A DNA stretch of 64,000 nt, taken from positions 5,979 to 69,978 of the forward strand of contig CAKTLJ010000010.1 in the NCBI GenBank assembly GCA_934572535.1. Reading direction: 5' to 3'. Below, piece after piece: positions 46,890 through 53,789 of the stretch. The stretch's first letter is position 1; each line of letters starts with the position of its first letter. A program made the position numbers and the translations under genes. The notes beneath the pieces are model-generated. The model searched no databases. It was not told where the DNA came from and saw only the letters and a program-made list of their open reading frames with translations. Origin of the DNA: an uncultured Eubacteriales bacterium (GTDB taxonomy: Bacteria; Bacillota; Clostridia; Oscillospirales; Oscillospiraceae).

Positions 46890-47195
46890 TCACTTGAGCG
46901 GAATGAGCCGCTGGATCCCCGCGGCCCGCAGGACCCGGGCGGGCTGGTCGGGCAGTCCGGTGACCTGGATCTCGCCCTCCAGCGCCTCCATACGCTGCCA
47001 CAGGCGCAGGAGGACGGCAATGCCGGAGGAGTCCATGAAGGTGACGCCGGAGCAGTCCACCGTGAGCTGCCGGGGAAGGACCTCGTCGAGCTCCCGGTCG
47101 AGGTCCTGGAGGAGCCCCTTGACCCGGTGGTGGTCGATGTCCCCGGAGAGGGAGACGGTGAGCATACGGTTATGGGTGGTGTAGGCGACAGCCAT
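46890..47195 (-). CDS. spoIIAA: Anti-anti-sigma factor SpoIIAA
   Basis: 101 residues of the STAS fold; VDCSGVTFMDSSGIAVLL contains the Ser phosphorylated by SpoIIAB (about residue 57). Dephosphorylated SpoIIAA frees SigF from SpoIIAB after septation. First gene of the spoIIAA-spoIIAB-sigF operon. GAAAGGGG lies upstream of ATG 47195. The only room for a promoter is before the hairpin at 47232-47268, which is discussed as a finding. Confidence 0.93.
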   Translation of the reverse strand: MAVAYTTHNRMLTVSLSGDIDHHRVKGLLQDLDRELDEVLPRQLTVDCSGVTFMDSSGIAVLLRLWQRMEALEGEIQVTGLPDQPARVLRAAGIQRLIPLK

Positions 47196-47225
47196 AAAAG
47201 CAAACCCCTTTCATCGGGTAATAGA

Positions 47226-47268
47226 CAAAAAAATCGGCGTGTACCGGACAAGCTGGTACACGCCGATT
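47226..47268 (-). terminator. Terminator-like hairpin in front of spoIIAA
   Basis: AATCGGCGTGTACC and GGTACACGCCGATT pair perfectly over 14 bp with a 9-base loop; on the minus strand it ends in seven T. It lies only about 31 bases before the spoIIAA ATG. It ends the lipoprotein transcript from upstream, or acts as an attenuator for spoIIA. Confidence 0.85.
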
Positions 47269-47298
47269 ATACGATTTTGTGCTGGGAAATTTTGTCAA
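47266..47298 (-). promoter_or_regulatory. Possible spoIIA promoter and Spo0A-box-like site
   Basis: Minus strand TTGACA (47298-47293) and TATAAT (47271-47266) are separated by 21 bases, too long for a standard promoter. The opposite strand of the first block reads TTGTCAAA, one base from the 0A box TTGTCGAA. The TATAAT touches the base of the terminator hairpin. Confidence 0.35.
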
Positions 47299-47424
47299 AC
47301 CATGAAGGGGGGCGGAAAAGAGTGGATGGCACAGTGGGCGCTTGCGGGGATCGTCAAAGACAGAGCCATGACCAGGATCAATGTGAATGTAATTATATAT
47401 TTTTTCATGAAGAGATTCTTTTTC

Positions 47425-48027
47425 TTATATCGTCATCCGAACCAGCTGAATTTCCTCAAATTGGGTAAAGTAGGACGGGTCTTCCAGCAGAGTTCCGCAC
47501 GCCAGGTTGGGCAGACCCTGCTCCAAGTCCCCCGTTCCCAGACAAGCCAGGATGATTCCCGCTGCCGGATCTGCGTCTTTCCAGTTCTGGTACCACACAG
47601 CCTCTTCCTGGGACCAAAAGGCGTAAACCAGCCCATTCTCCCAGCGCAGCGGCAGCTCCACGCCTGCTCCTCTCCCGTTACTTTGCCCCATCCATAGGGC
47701 CGTCTGCTTCGGTTCCCTGTTTAGCTTCAAAGCCAGGGTCAGCGTCCCCTCCGGCCCCGTCTCCAGGGAGACAGGCAAGGTTTGACGCTCCATCCGTATT
47801 CCCTTTTCCCAGCGCTCTACAGAGAGCGTCAAATTTTCCTTGTCCTCCGGCAGCGTATACCGGAACGTTCCGGCGGCAAAGGTCCCCTCCAACGCCTGGG
47901 TCTCTTCTGCGGGCGTAACGGACAGACTCTCTTGCTTCGGTTTCTCCATCGGCTGCCCACTGCATCCTATGCAAAGACCAAGGAGGAGGCAGACAAACAG
48001 AAACCATATGCGTCTATGTTTTATCAT
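47425..48027 (-). CDS. Lipoprotein of unknown function
   Basis: 200 residues with a type II signal peptide, IWFLFVCLLLGLCIGC, whose lipobox Cys is about residue 22. The mature part is a beta-rich domain (TFRYTLPEDKENLTLSVERW, LTLALKLNREPKQTALWMG) with no motif I recognise. It would be anchored on the outer face of the membrane. It lies 8 bases after the AT-rich secreted protein gene, at the end of the run that begins with the ECF sigma gene, so membership in that regulon is likely. Base composition is near the window average. Confidence 0.75.
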   Translation of the reverse strand: MIKHRRIWFLFVCLLLGLCIGCSGQPMEKPKQESLSVTPAEETQALEGTFAAGTFRYTLPEDKENLTLSVERWEKGIRMERQTLPVSLETGPEGTLTLALKLNREPKQTALWMGQSNGRGAGVELPLRWENGLVYAFWSQEEAVWYQNWKDADPAAGIILACLGTGDLEQGLPNLACGTLLEDPSYFTQFEEIQLVRMTI

Positions 48028-48035
48028 AATCTTGT

Positions 48036-48719
48036 TTAGGAAGGTCTACTGGAATATTGAACAGTATAAATACCATCTGTAATTCCATTTGGTAAGGTAA
48101 CGGGGTACTTAGATGTAACATCGAAAGTATCTACCTTCTCCGCATTATTATACAATGTAACTTTTCTTACTGTTCCAGAGATATTTACCATCTTAGGTTG
48201 AAACCTTATTCTCGCATACATCCCTGGCTTCGCTTGCCCCAGAGAACCTCCAATATTCCCAGATGCGGACCCTGAAGATTCTTTAACTGTAACTCCTAAT
48301 TTTGCGGTAATCGAACTTCTAATTTTAGCCTTTATTTCTGCACTAACTGTTGTGCTATGGGACGCATATGTTGTTATACTTGTTGCCGCAAAGGGAAACG
48401 CCGGATACAGGGCCCAGGCAGAAACAGGTTGTATCGTTCCATAGTATGTACTCACTGATTTACGAGTATAAGTTTCTGATACCGTAGACATCGGTGCTAT
48501 TGTTTCTCCAGAGTCTGCCTCAGAAAATGAATAGTACTTAGGTTTCAACAATTCAACATATTCTTCTTCAGAAATCTGTTGAAATTCTCCGTCCTTAATA
48601 ATCCAATGCGTTTCATAATCAGAATTATCGTTTGTGGATTCTATTTCTGCTGCATACACAGGGACGGTTAAAGAAAGTATAAGGCAGGCCATAATTCCAA
48701 GAGATAAAAATTTTTTCAT
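48036..48719 (-). CDS. AT-rich secreted protein of unknown function
   Basis: 227 residues with a clear signal peptide (LGIMACLILSLTVPVYA). The mature N-terminus is acidic and contains EEEYVELLKPKYYSF; the rest is Ser/Thr-rich and predicted mostly beta, ending GIYTVQYSSRPS. There is no catalytic motif I recognise. The gene is far lower in G+C than its neighbours and uses codons such as AAT, ATT and ACT, which suggests recent acquisition. It lies between the secreted paralogue (72-base gap) and the lipoprotein (8-base gap). It could be an effector of the ECF locus, but this is an inference from position. Confidence 0.72.
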   Translation of the reverse strand: MKKFLSLGIMACLILSLTVPVYAAEIESTNDNSDYETHWIIKDGEFQQISEEEYVELLKPKYYSFSEADSGETIAPMSTVSETYTRKSVSTYYGTIQPVSAWALYPAFPFAATSITTYASHSTTVSAEIKAKIRSSITAKLGVTVKESSGSASGNIGGSLGQAKPGMYARIRFQPKMVNISGTVRKVTLYNNAEKVDTFDVTSKYPVTLPNGITDGIYTVQYSSRPS

Positions 48720-48791
48720 GAAAAGCTCCTTTTAAATCGAGGATGGATGGTACATAGTCTTGCTTACTGGCGCTTGAGGCAGGGGCGGATC

Positions 48792-49292
48792 TCAATTGCT
48801 TGTCAAGTTGAGCTGATTGGCTCTCAGCTTGCCGATGACCGTGCCGCCGTCGTTGGCGGTGACTTTGATTTTGAAGGTGGTGCTGCCGGGATTGGGGAAC
48901 ACCTGAGACTTCTGCCCACCGGCGGCTACGGTGAAAGGAGGCTGGGTATACAGCAGACCCAAAACACTCTTTGCGTAGAGCTGAACGGTGCAGGTGGAGG
49001 AACCATTGTTCTGGAACCAATAGCGCAGGGAGTTGCCGTTGCCGGATACGCAGCTGAAGTACGGCGTCTCAAAAACAGCGTCGGAGGAAACATTGTTGTT
49101 TATGTAGACGAGTGCCAAGGGTTCCAGGGCCGGAGGTAAGGAGAAGGTGCCGTTTTCCGTAGCGACAGGTTCCACGACCGGAGGTACGGAGAAGGTATCG
49201 TTTTCCGTTTTTGGGTCGGATGCTGCACACGCCATGGAGCTTGAACTCAGTACTATGAGCGAGGACAGAAGCACACAAAACATTTTTTTCAT
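48792..49292 (-). CDS. Secreted protein sharing the extracytoplasmic domain of the adjacent membrane protein
   Basis: 166 residues with a signal peptide (VLLSSLIVLSSSSMACA). Two short repeats follow (DTFSVPPVVEPVATE and GTFSLPPALEPLAL). The C-terminal about 100 residues include FSCVSGNGNSLRYWFQNNG, STCTVQLY and KLRANQL, which align in order with FACVQENGSTLRYWYQNNG, SICTVQLY and NLRADQY in the membrane protein at 49377-50000. The two therefore share one domain, one copy released and one tethered. The domain is not one I recognise; the paired Cys could form a disulfide. Confidence 0.78.
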   Translation of the reverse strand: MKKMFCVLLSSLIVLSSSSMACAASDPKTENDTFSVPPVVEPVATENGTFSLPPALEPLALVYINNNVSSDAVFETPYFSCVSGNGNSLRYWFQNNGSSTCTVQLYAKSVLGLLYTQPPFTVAAGGQKSQVFPNPGSTTFKIKVTANDGGTVIGKLRANQLNLTSN

Positions 49293-49376
49293 AGGGGTCT
49301 CCTTTCTGTAATACCAAAGGTTGATGGGATATAAATTAAGAAAACACGATGGGCATCTCCTCCTTTAAAAAATCAA

Positions 49377-50000
49377 TTAGTATTGATCCGCGCGCAGGTT
49401 GCCGTTGACATCAGCTCCACAGCCGTCCACGCAGGTGACCCGGAGATAAAACGTGTCGTTTCCCGGGTTTTCATAGAAGGCATCATCATCCTTTCCCGGG
49501 GGCACGGAAATGGTCTCTCCTACAGGTGACTCGCCAAAGAAGCCAACGCGATAGAGCTGCACGGTGCAGATGCTGGTCCCGTTGTTCTGATACCAGTATC
49601 GGAGAGTGCTGCCGTTCTCCTGGACGCAAGCAAATCGTTCGCTGGTGTAGACAGAGCCGTGGGGACCCGTCAAGTGGATGGATACCGCCAAGCCCGTCTC
49701 TGTGGGGGTGGCGTCCAACCATCCAGACACGGCGGCCCGGACTTGCGGCCCAGCCAACAGGCCGCCGCCAAAGGAGAGGGAGAGCAGTAGCAGGAAGCAG
49801 GCGGCAAAACGAAGCCACTTTTTTCCGGCCACTAGCAGGGGACGCTTGGAGAAGCCAGCGGGGTTCCGAAGGAACTTCTTCTCCCAGGCCAGATACCGGG
49901 CGGAAAACGGCGCCTGCTCCGGGGGATCGGCCAGGGCCTGCCGAAGGTCCTCCTCCGCCGCGTCCAGAAGGGCCTGACGGATGGGCTCATTTGTGTTCAT
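49377..50000 (-). CDS. Single-pass membrane protein in anti-sigma position
   Basis: 207 residues: a cytoplasmic N-terminus (1-62) rich in acidic helices (LLDAAEEDLRQAL), one membrane span (about 63-84) and an outside domain (about 85-207) with LRYWYQNNG, TVQLY and NLRADQY. It overlaps the ECF sigma gene by 14 bases, the usual arrangement for a sigma/anti-sigma pair, so it probably holds the sigma factor at the membrane. It lacks the HxxxCxxC zinc anti-sigma motif, so this call rests on position and topology. The next gene encodes a secreted copy of the outside domain. Confidence 0.72.
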   Translation of the reverse strand: MNTNEPIRQALLDAAEEDLRQALADPPEQAPFSARYLAWEKKFLRNPAGFSKRPLLVAGKKWLRFAACFLLLLSLSFGGGLLAGPQVRAAVSGWLDATPTETGLAVSIHLTGPHGSVYTSERFACVQENGSTLRYWYQNNGTSICTVQLYRVGFFGESPVGETISVPPGKDDDAFYENPGNDTFYLRVTCVDGCGADVNGNLRADQY

Positions 50001-50514
50001 ACCAATATCCCTCCTCGATCAGTCGTTCTTGCAGGAGCTTTCGCCCCCGGCTGATGCGGGTGCTCACGGCGCTCTCCGACAGGCCCGTGTAGCGGGCGAT
50101 GTCCTTGTCCCTCCACTCCAGGACGAATTTCAGCTCCAGAATGGTGCGGTGCTGCTCCGGCATGGCCCGGATCATGTCGATCACCCCCTGCACCTCCCCG
50201 GTTTCCGGGGCGGCCAGGTCCCACGCCTCGGCCAGGGGCATGGTGCGGGATCGCTTCCGCAGCATGGTGAAACAGACGCGCTTCAAGAGGATGACCATCC
50301 AGGCTTTGCGGTTTTGGGGTTCCACCGCGAAGAAGGCCTCGGCATGTTTGGCGCACTTCATCCAGCCCTCCTGCACGGCGTCCTCCGCCCAATGGGGATC
50401 GTGGAGGATGGAGAGAGCGTAGCGGTAAAGATCGGTTTTGTACTTGTGATAGAACTGGGTGAAGAGGCGCTGCTCCTCTTCGGTCTCCAGCGCGGCCAGC
50501 AGAATGGGGAGCAT
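49987..50514 (-). CDS. ECF-type RNA polymerase sigma factor
   Basis: 175 residues with only regions 2 and 4. Region 2 has FYHKYKTDLYRYALSIL and DAVQEGWMKCAKH; region 4 has MPEQHRTILELKF and the helix-turn-helix ARYTGLSESAVSTRISRGR. It would direct transcription of a small regulon in response to a signal outside the cell. ATG 50514 has GGAGG 7 bases upstream. The genes downstream (to 47425) are on the same strand with short gaps. A TACAAT lies about 25 bases before the ATG; no self-recognised -35 AAC motif could be assigned with confidence. Confidence 0.9.
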   Translation of the reverse strand: MLPILLAALETEEEQRLFTQFYHKYKTDLYRYALSILHDPHWAEDAVQEGWMKCAKHAEAFFAVEPQNRKAWMVILLKRVCFTMLRKRSRTMPLAEAWDLAAPETGEVQGVIDMIRAMPEQHRTILELKFVLEWRDKDIARYTGLSESAVSTRISRGRKLLQERLIEEGYWYEHK

Positions 50515-50692
50515 GGGGTACCTCCAAGCAGAAAATCTGCTTGTATTGTAGCACAGGCAGCGGTTTTTTACAGCGCCTGTTCACCCTATTAACCATGCAG
50601 AAGGCACTTTCTTGGCAGATTTTTTAAAAAAAGTCAACTTTGTACACAGTGCACAAAGAGAGGGTTGCTATTCTGTGCCATATGGACAAAGC

Positions 50693-50717
50693 CCCCGCCG
50701 TGACGATCACGGCGGGA
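50693..50717 (-). terminator. Hairpin after the activase gene (copy A of a 25-base repeat)
   Basis: CCCGCCGTGA and TCACGGCGGG pair around CGA. Bases 50692-50716 are identical to 53741-53765, the terminator of valS. Confidence 0.8.
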
Positions 50718-50737
50718 GCCATATCAAGGTGCCTTTG

Positions 50738-52435
50738 TTACCGTGCGGCCTTGCACGTCTCATAGGCAAACAGCGCCGCGCCCAACGCGCCGCAGAGCTG
50801 TGACTGCTCGCAAATGAACAGCTTTGTCCCCAGCCGTTCCTCCAGCGCCTGGATGATGCCTTCGTTCCGGGCAACGCCGCCGGTCATCATGTACTCGCCC
50901 GGGGATTTGTCGCCCAGACGGGCCGCCAGAGCGCCTACCTTCGCGGCAACGGACACGTTCAGACCATGAACGATGTCGGACAAGTCCTTGTTCTGGGCGA
51001 CCAGGGAGACCACCTCGGATTCCGCGAATACCGTACACATGCTGGAGATCACCACGGGCTCGTTCCAATGCAGTCCCCGGGTGCTCATCTCCTCCAGGGA
51101 AAGGCCCAGGGTGCGCGCCATCATTTCCAGAAAGCGTCCGGTCCCCGCCGCGCACTTGTCGTTCATCAGAAAGCGCGTGACCGCGCCGTGCTCGTCCAGG
51201 CGAATCGCCTTGATGTCCTGGCCGCCGATGTCGATCACGGTCCGCACATTCGGGTTCAGATAGTGTGCCCCCTTTGCGTGGCAGGTGATCTCTGTAATGC
51301 GGTCGTCGCTGCCGTCGATATAGGCGCGTCCGTAGCCGGTGGTCACAATGCGCGCGATGTCCTCCCTGCGGATCCCCGCTCGTTCCGCCGCCCGCGTGAG
51401 GCTCTTCTCCGCGCTGAGCAGCGCGCCCCCGCCCGTCGGGAGGATCATGGTGGAGGCGATCCTTCCGTCTTGATCCAGGATCACAACGTCTGTGCTTGTG
51501 GAGCCGCTGTCGATCCCGGCCACATAGTAAACGCCTGAGGCCATGGCCTTCCGGTCCTCTTCGCTGATGTCATTTGAGGGGTCCCGCGCCGCCGTGTCCT
51601 CCAGCGTCTCCGCGAAGGCCTGCACCCTGGTCAGAAGCTGCCCTGCACTCTGGGTGGTGAAGTCGGTCTCGAGCTTCAGGAGGGGGACCTGGACCTCCCG
51701 CTGGATTCTGGCATACTCAAAGCTGTAAAAGTCGCAGAACTTGATGGTGTGGTAGACGATCCCCCTTAGGTTCGGGTCCAGATACAGCTCGTTTCGCCTG
51801 CCGCTGCTGTTCATGCGGAAGCACGGCATCTGGGAGAGGAGGGCCTCTGCATACGCCAGAAACAGGGCCTCGTCCTCCATGGATCCCAGTGCGTCGCGCC
51901 GCAGCGAGAGGCGCCTGCTGCCCGTGCAGGTCAGATTTTTCGCCGCCATGGGAAGATTCTCCCGGAGCATGGTCTCCAGCGCCCCGCTGACGCGGACGCC
52001 CAACAGGCCGATATAGGGCTGCTCCTCGTCCGTCTTGTGGGAAAAGGCGTCAAGAAACGCGCTTCGCTGGAAGGGCTTTCCCGAGAAGTCCTCATATGCC
52101 TTCTTTAGCCGGAGGAGGCCCCGGGCCAGCGCTTTCTTCTCGCAGTCGTTGTCCTCGTGGGGCATGTCCAGCATATAGAGAAAGCGGCACTTCCCCGTGC
52201 TCTCCACAATGTCATACACGCGGCGCATGGAATCACAGCAGTTGACGAGAACCAGCTGCTCAACCTTTCCCTCCAGGACAGCCTGGATCACGGATTTCCC
52301 GAAGCCGCAGAGATTCGCGTGCGCGATCTGGTCGGACAGCGCAAAGTTCTCCGGCATCGCCTCAAGGACGGTGCAGTCTTCGCCGAAGCCCTTCCATAGC
52401 TCCTGCGGGGTATATTTACAAACATAATGGATCAT
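50738..52435 (-). CDS. Fusion of a 2-hydroxyacyl-CoA dehydratase D-type domain and an ASKHA activase
   Basis: 565 residues. Residues about 1-290 are a D-type (HgdB/BcrB-like) domain: HANLCGFGKSVIQAVLEG, LVNCCDSMRRVYD and FLYMLDMPH. Residues about 305-565 are the BcrAD/BadF/HgdC ATPase: YYVAGIDSGSTSTDVVILD (phosphate loop), DIGGQDIKAI, DKCAAGTGRFLEMMA (cluster Cys) and SSMCTVFAESEVVSL (second cluster Cys). In this family the ATPase dimer holds a [4Fe-4S] cluster and pushes low-potential electrons into the dehydratase. A fused N-terminal D domain is unusual and may act as the second dehydratase subunit. The start overlaps the upstream stop (ATGA, 52432-52435). Confidence 0.87.
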   Translation of the reverse strand: MIHYVCKYTPQELWKGFGEDCTVLEAMPENFALSDQIAHANLCGFGKSVIQAVLEGKVEQLVLVNCCDSMRRVYDIVESTGKCRFLYMLDMPHEDNDCEKKALARGLLRLKKAYEDFSGKPFQRSAFLDAFSHKTDEEQPYIGLLGVRVSGALETMLRENLPMAAKNLTCTGSRRLSLRRDALGSMEDEALFLAYAEALLSQMPCFRMNSSGRRNELYLDPNLRGIVYHTIKFCDFYSFEYARIQREVQVPLLKLETDFTTQSAGQLLTRVQAFAETLEDTAARDPSNDISEEDRKAMASGVYYVAGIDSGSTSTDVVILDQDGRIASTMILPTGGGALLSAEKSLTRAAERAGIRREDIARIVTTGYGRAYIDGSDDRITEITCHAKGAHYLNPNVRTVIDIGGQDIKAIRLDEHGAVTRFLMNDKCAAGTGRFLEMMARTLGLSLEEMSTRGLHWNEPVVISSMCTVFAESEVVSLVAQNKDLSDIVHGLNVSVAAKVGALAARLGDKSPGEYMMTGGVARNEGIIQALEERLGTKLFICEQSQLCGALGAALFAYETCKAAR

Positions 52436-53712
52436 ACGCGTGCTTTCGCCCCGCTTTCTTTCAGCATCTCGAGGTAGGCTTGCAGTCGTGTGGATACCTG
52501 CCCGTCGCTGGTGTTCGCCGGGTTGCAGCCATCGCCGTCCAGTATCATGGTGGGAAGCCCCGCCGTTTCCAGCGAGGCCTTGAGCAAGCCGGAGGCCCCC
52601 AGCGTGTTTTTACAGCCCCAATGGGCGAACAAAATGCCGCCATCCGCGTCGATCTGCTTTGCCAGCGCTTGGCTGCGTTGGAGGCGCTGCGTCACGCTTC
52701 CGTTGTAGATGCAGTGGACCATCTTTTCCGCCAGGGCCTCGTAGGGGTCGGAGGAGCGCATCGGCTGGAATCCATCCGCCACAAAATCACAGGCGCCGAT
52801 GTGCAGCGCGGCGCTGTAATTAAACAGGTCCTTTACCGGCGCTTGGAGAAAGGGCAGCATGTGCATCCACAGAATACGCGGGCCGTCCGCCTTGGGTGCG
52901 TTCCGCACATCATCCAGGAGCAGCTTCGTGTAGCGCAGGGACTCCGGGGAGCCTGCGAGCAGGTGGCACAGAAAGACGGCGTAGAGCTCGTTGGTCAGGG
53001 TGGAGGCCGGATCGTGCTCTTTCCGCAGGGCCAGCTGTCGGTTGTAATGGGAAGCCGCCTCCTTGCTGTTGGCGACCGCCTGTTGTAGCGCTTGCTCCGA
53101 GATCGTTTTTCCGTTGACGTCCTCCAGGAATTTTTTCAACTCGCGGAGCTGCCCGGCCACGTGCTGGACGGAATCCCGCGTTTTCTCATAGGGGACCTCG
53201 AGATAGAAGCCCGGGATCTGATACTTCTGCTTGAGGTAGGGGAAGGTCATCAGGTTTCCGTCGCAGGCGAGGTTGGTGTAGATGGTGCATTTCGGCTTCG
53301 GCACCAGCTCGGCCAGGGCTGCGCCGAGGAATATTCTGTGGTAGGAGCACAGGGTCTCCGGAAAGCCCGCTGCCTCCGTCTGCGCCAGAAAGGCCTGCTC
53401 GCACTGGGTCCCGGCAAGGAAACAGGACAGGGCCTCCACGGAATACGGCGTGATCCCCGCTGCCGTCAAAAGCTCACCGGGGACAAAAATGCTGACCAGG
53501 GCCGCATCCTCCGGCCGTGCAAGGGCCTGGATGATGGTCCGCATGACGACACGGGCCGCATACTGGCCGGAAGGGGGAAGCTTCTTGTCCGGGAAAAGCC
53601 GCAAACGCATTTCCTGCAAACGATAGCCCGTGAGGAGAAGCTTTCTGGCCTTGTCCGGGTCGTTCTGCGCGGCCTGACCGACCATGTCCCCAAATTTTTG
53701 GATGAGATCCAC
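52432..53712 (-). CDS. 2-hydroxyacyl-CoA dehydratase/benzoyl-CoA reductase D-type subunit
   Basis: 426 residues. Conserved cysteine motifs expected for [4Fe-4S] or double-cubane ligation are in ETLCSYHRIFLG, TNLACDGNLMTF and FAHWGCKNTLGASG; EVPYEKTRD and DGDGCNPAN are also family-like. The protein could dehydrate a 2-hydroxyacyl-CoA or belong to the double-cubane reductases related to E. coli YjiM; no CoA-transferase or dehydrogenase gene lies near to decide. GTG 53712 is chosen because GAAAGGACG lies 8 bases upstream; open frame further upstream crosses the valS terminator. It is coupled to the activase fusion. Confidence 0.85.
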   Translation of the reverse strand: MDLIQKFGDMVGQAAQNDPDKARKLLLTGYRLQEMRLRLFPDKKLPPSGQYAARVVMRTIIQALARPEDAALVSIFVPGELLTAAGITPYSVEALSCFLAGTQCEQAFLAQTEAAGFPETLCSYHRIFLGAALAELVPKPKCTIYTNLACDGNLMTFPYLKQKYQIPGFYLEVPYEKTRDSVQHVAGQLRELKKFLEDVNGKTISEQALQQAVANSKEAASHYNRQLALRKEHDPASTLTNELYAVFLCHLLAGSPESLRYTKLLLDDVRNAPKADGPRILWMHMLPFLQAPVKDLFNYSAALHIGACDFVADGFQPMRSSDPYEALAEKMVHCIYNGSVTQRLQRSQALAKQIDADGGILFAHWGCKNTLGASGLLKASLETAGLPTMILDGDGCNPANTSDGQVSTRLQAYLEMLKESGAKARV

Positions 53713-53738
53713 GCTGTCACGTCCTTTCGCAATGGGAT

Positions 53739-53769
53739 GACCCCCGCCGTGACGATCACGGCGGGGGTC
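53739..53769 (-). terminator. Terminator of valS (copy B of a 25-base repeat)
   Basis: GACCCCCGCCGTGA and TCACGGCGGGGGTC pair over 14 bp around CGA. The core is identical to the hairpin at 50692-50716. Confidence 0.85.
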
Positions 53770-53789
53770 GTAGGATGACGGGGAGAAAA

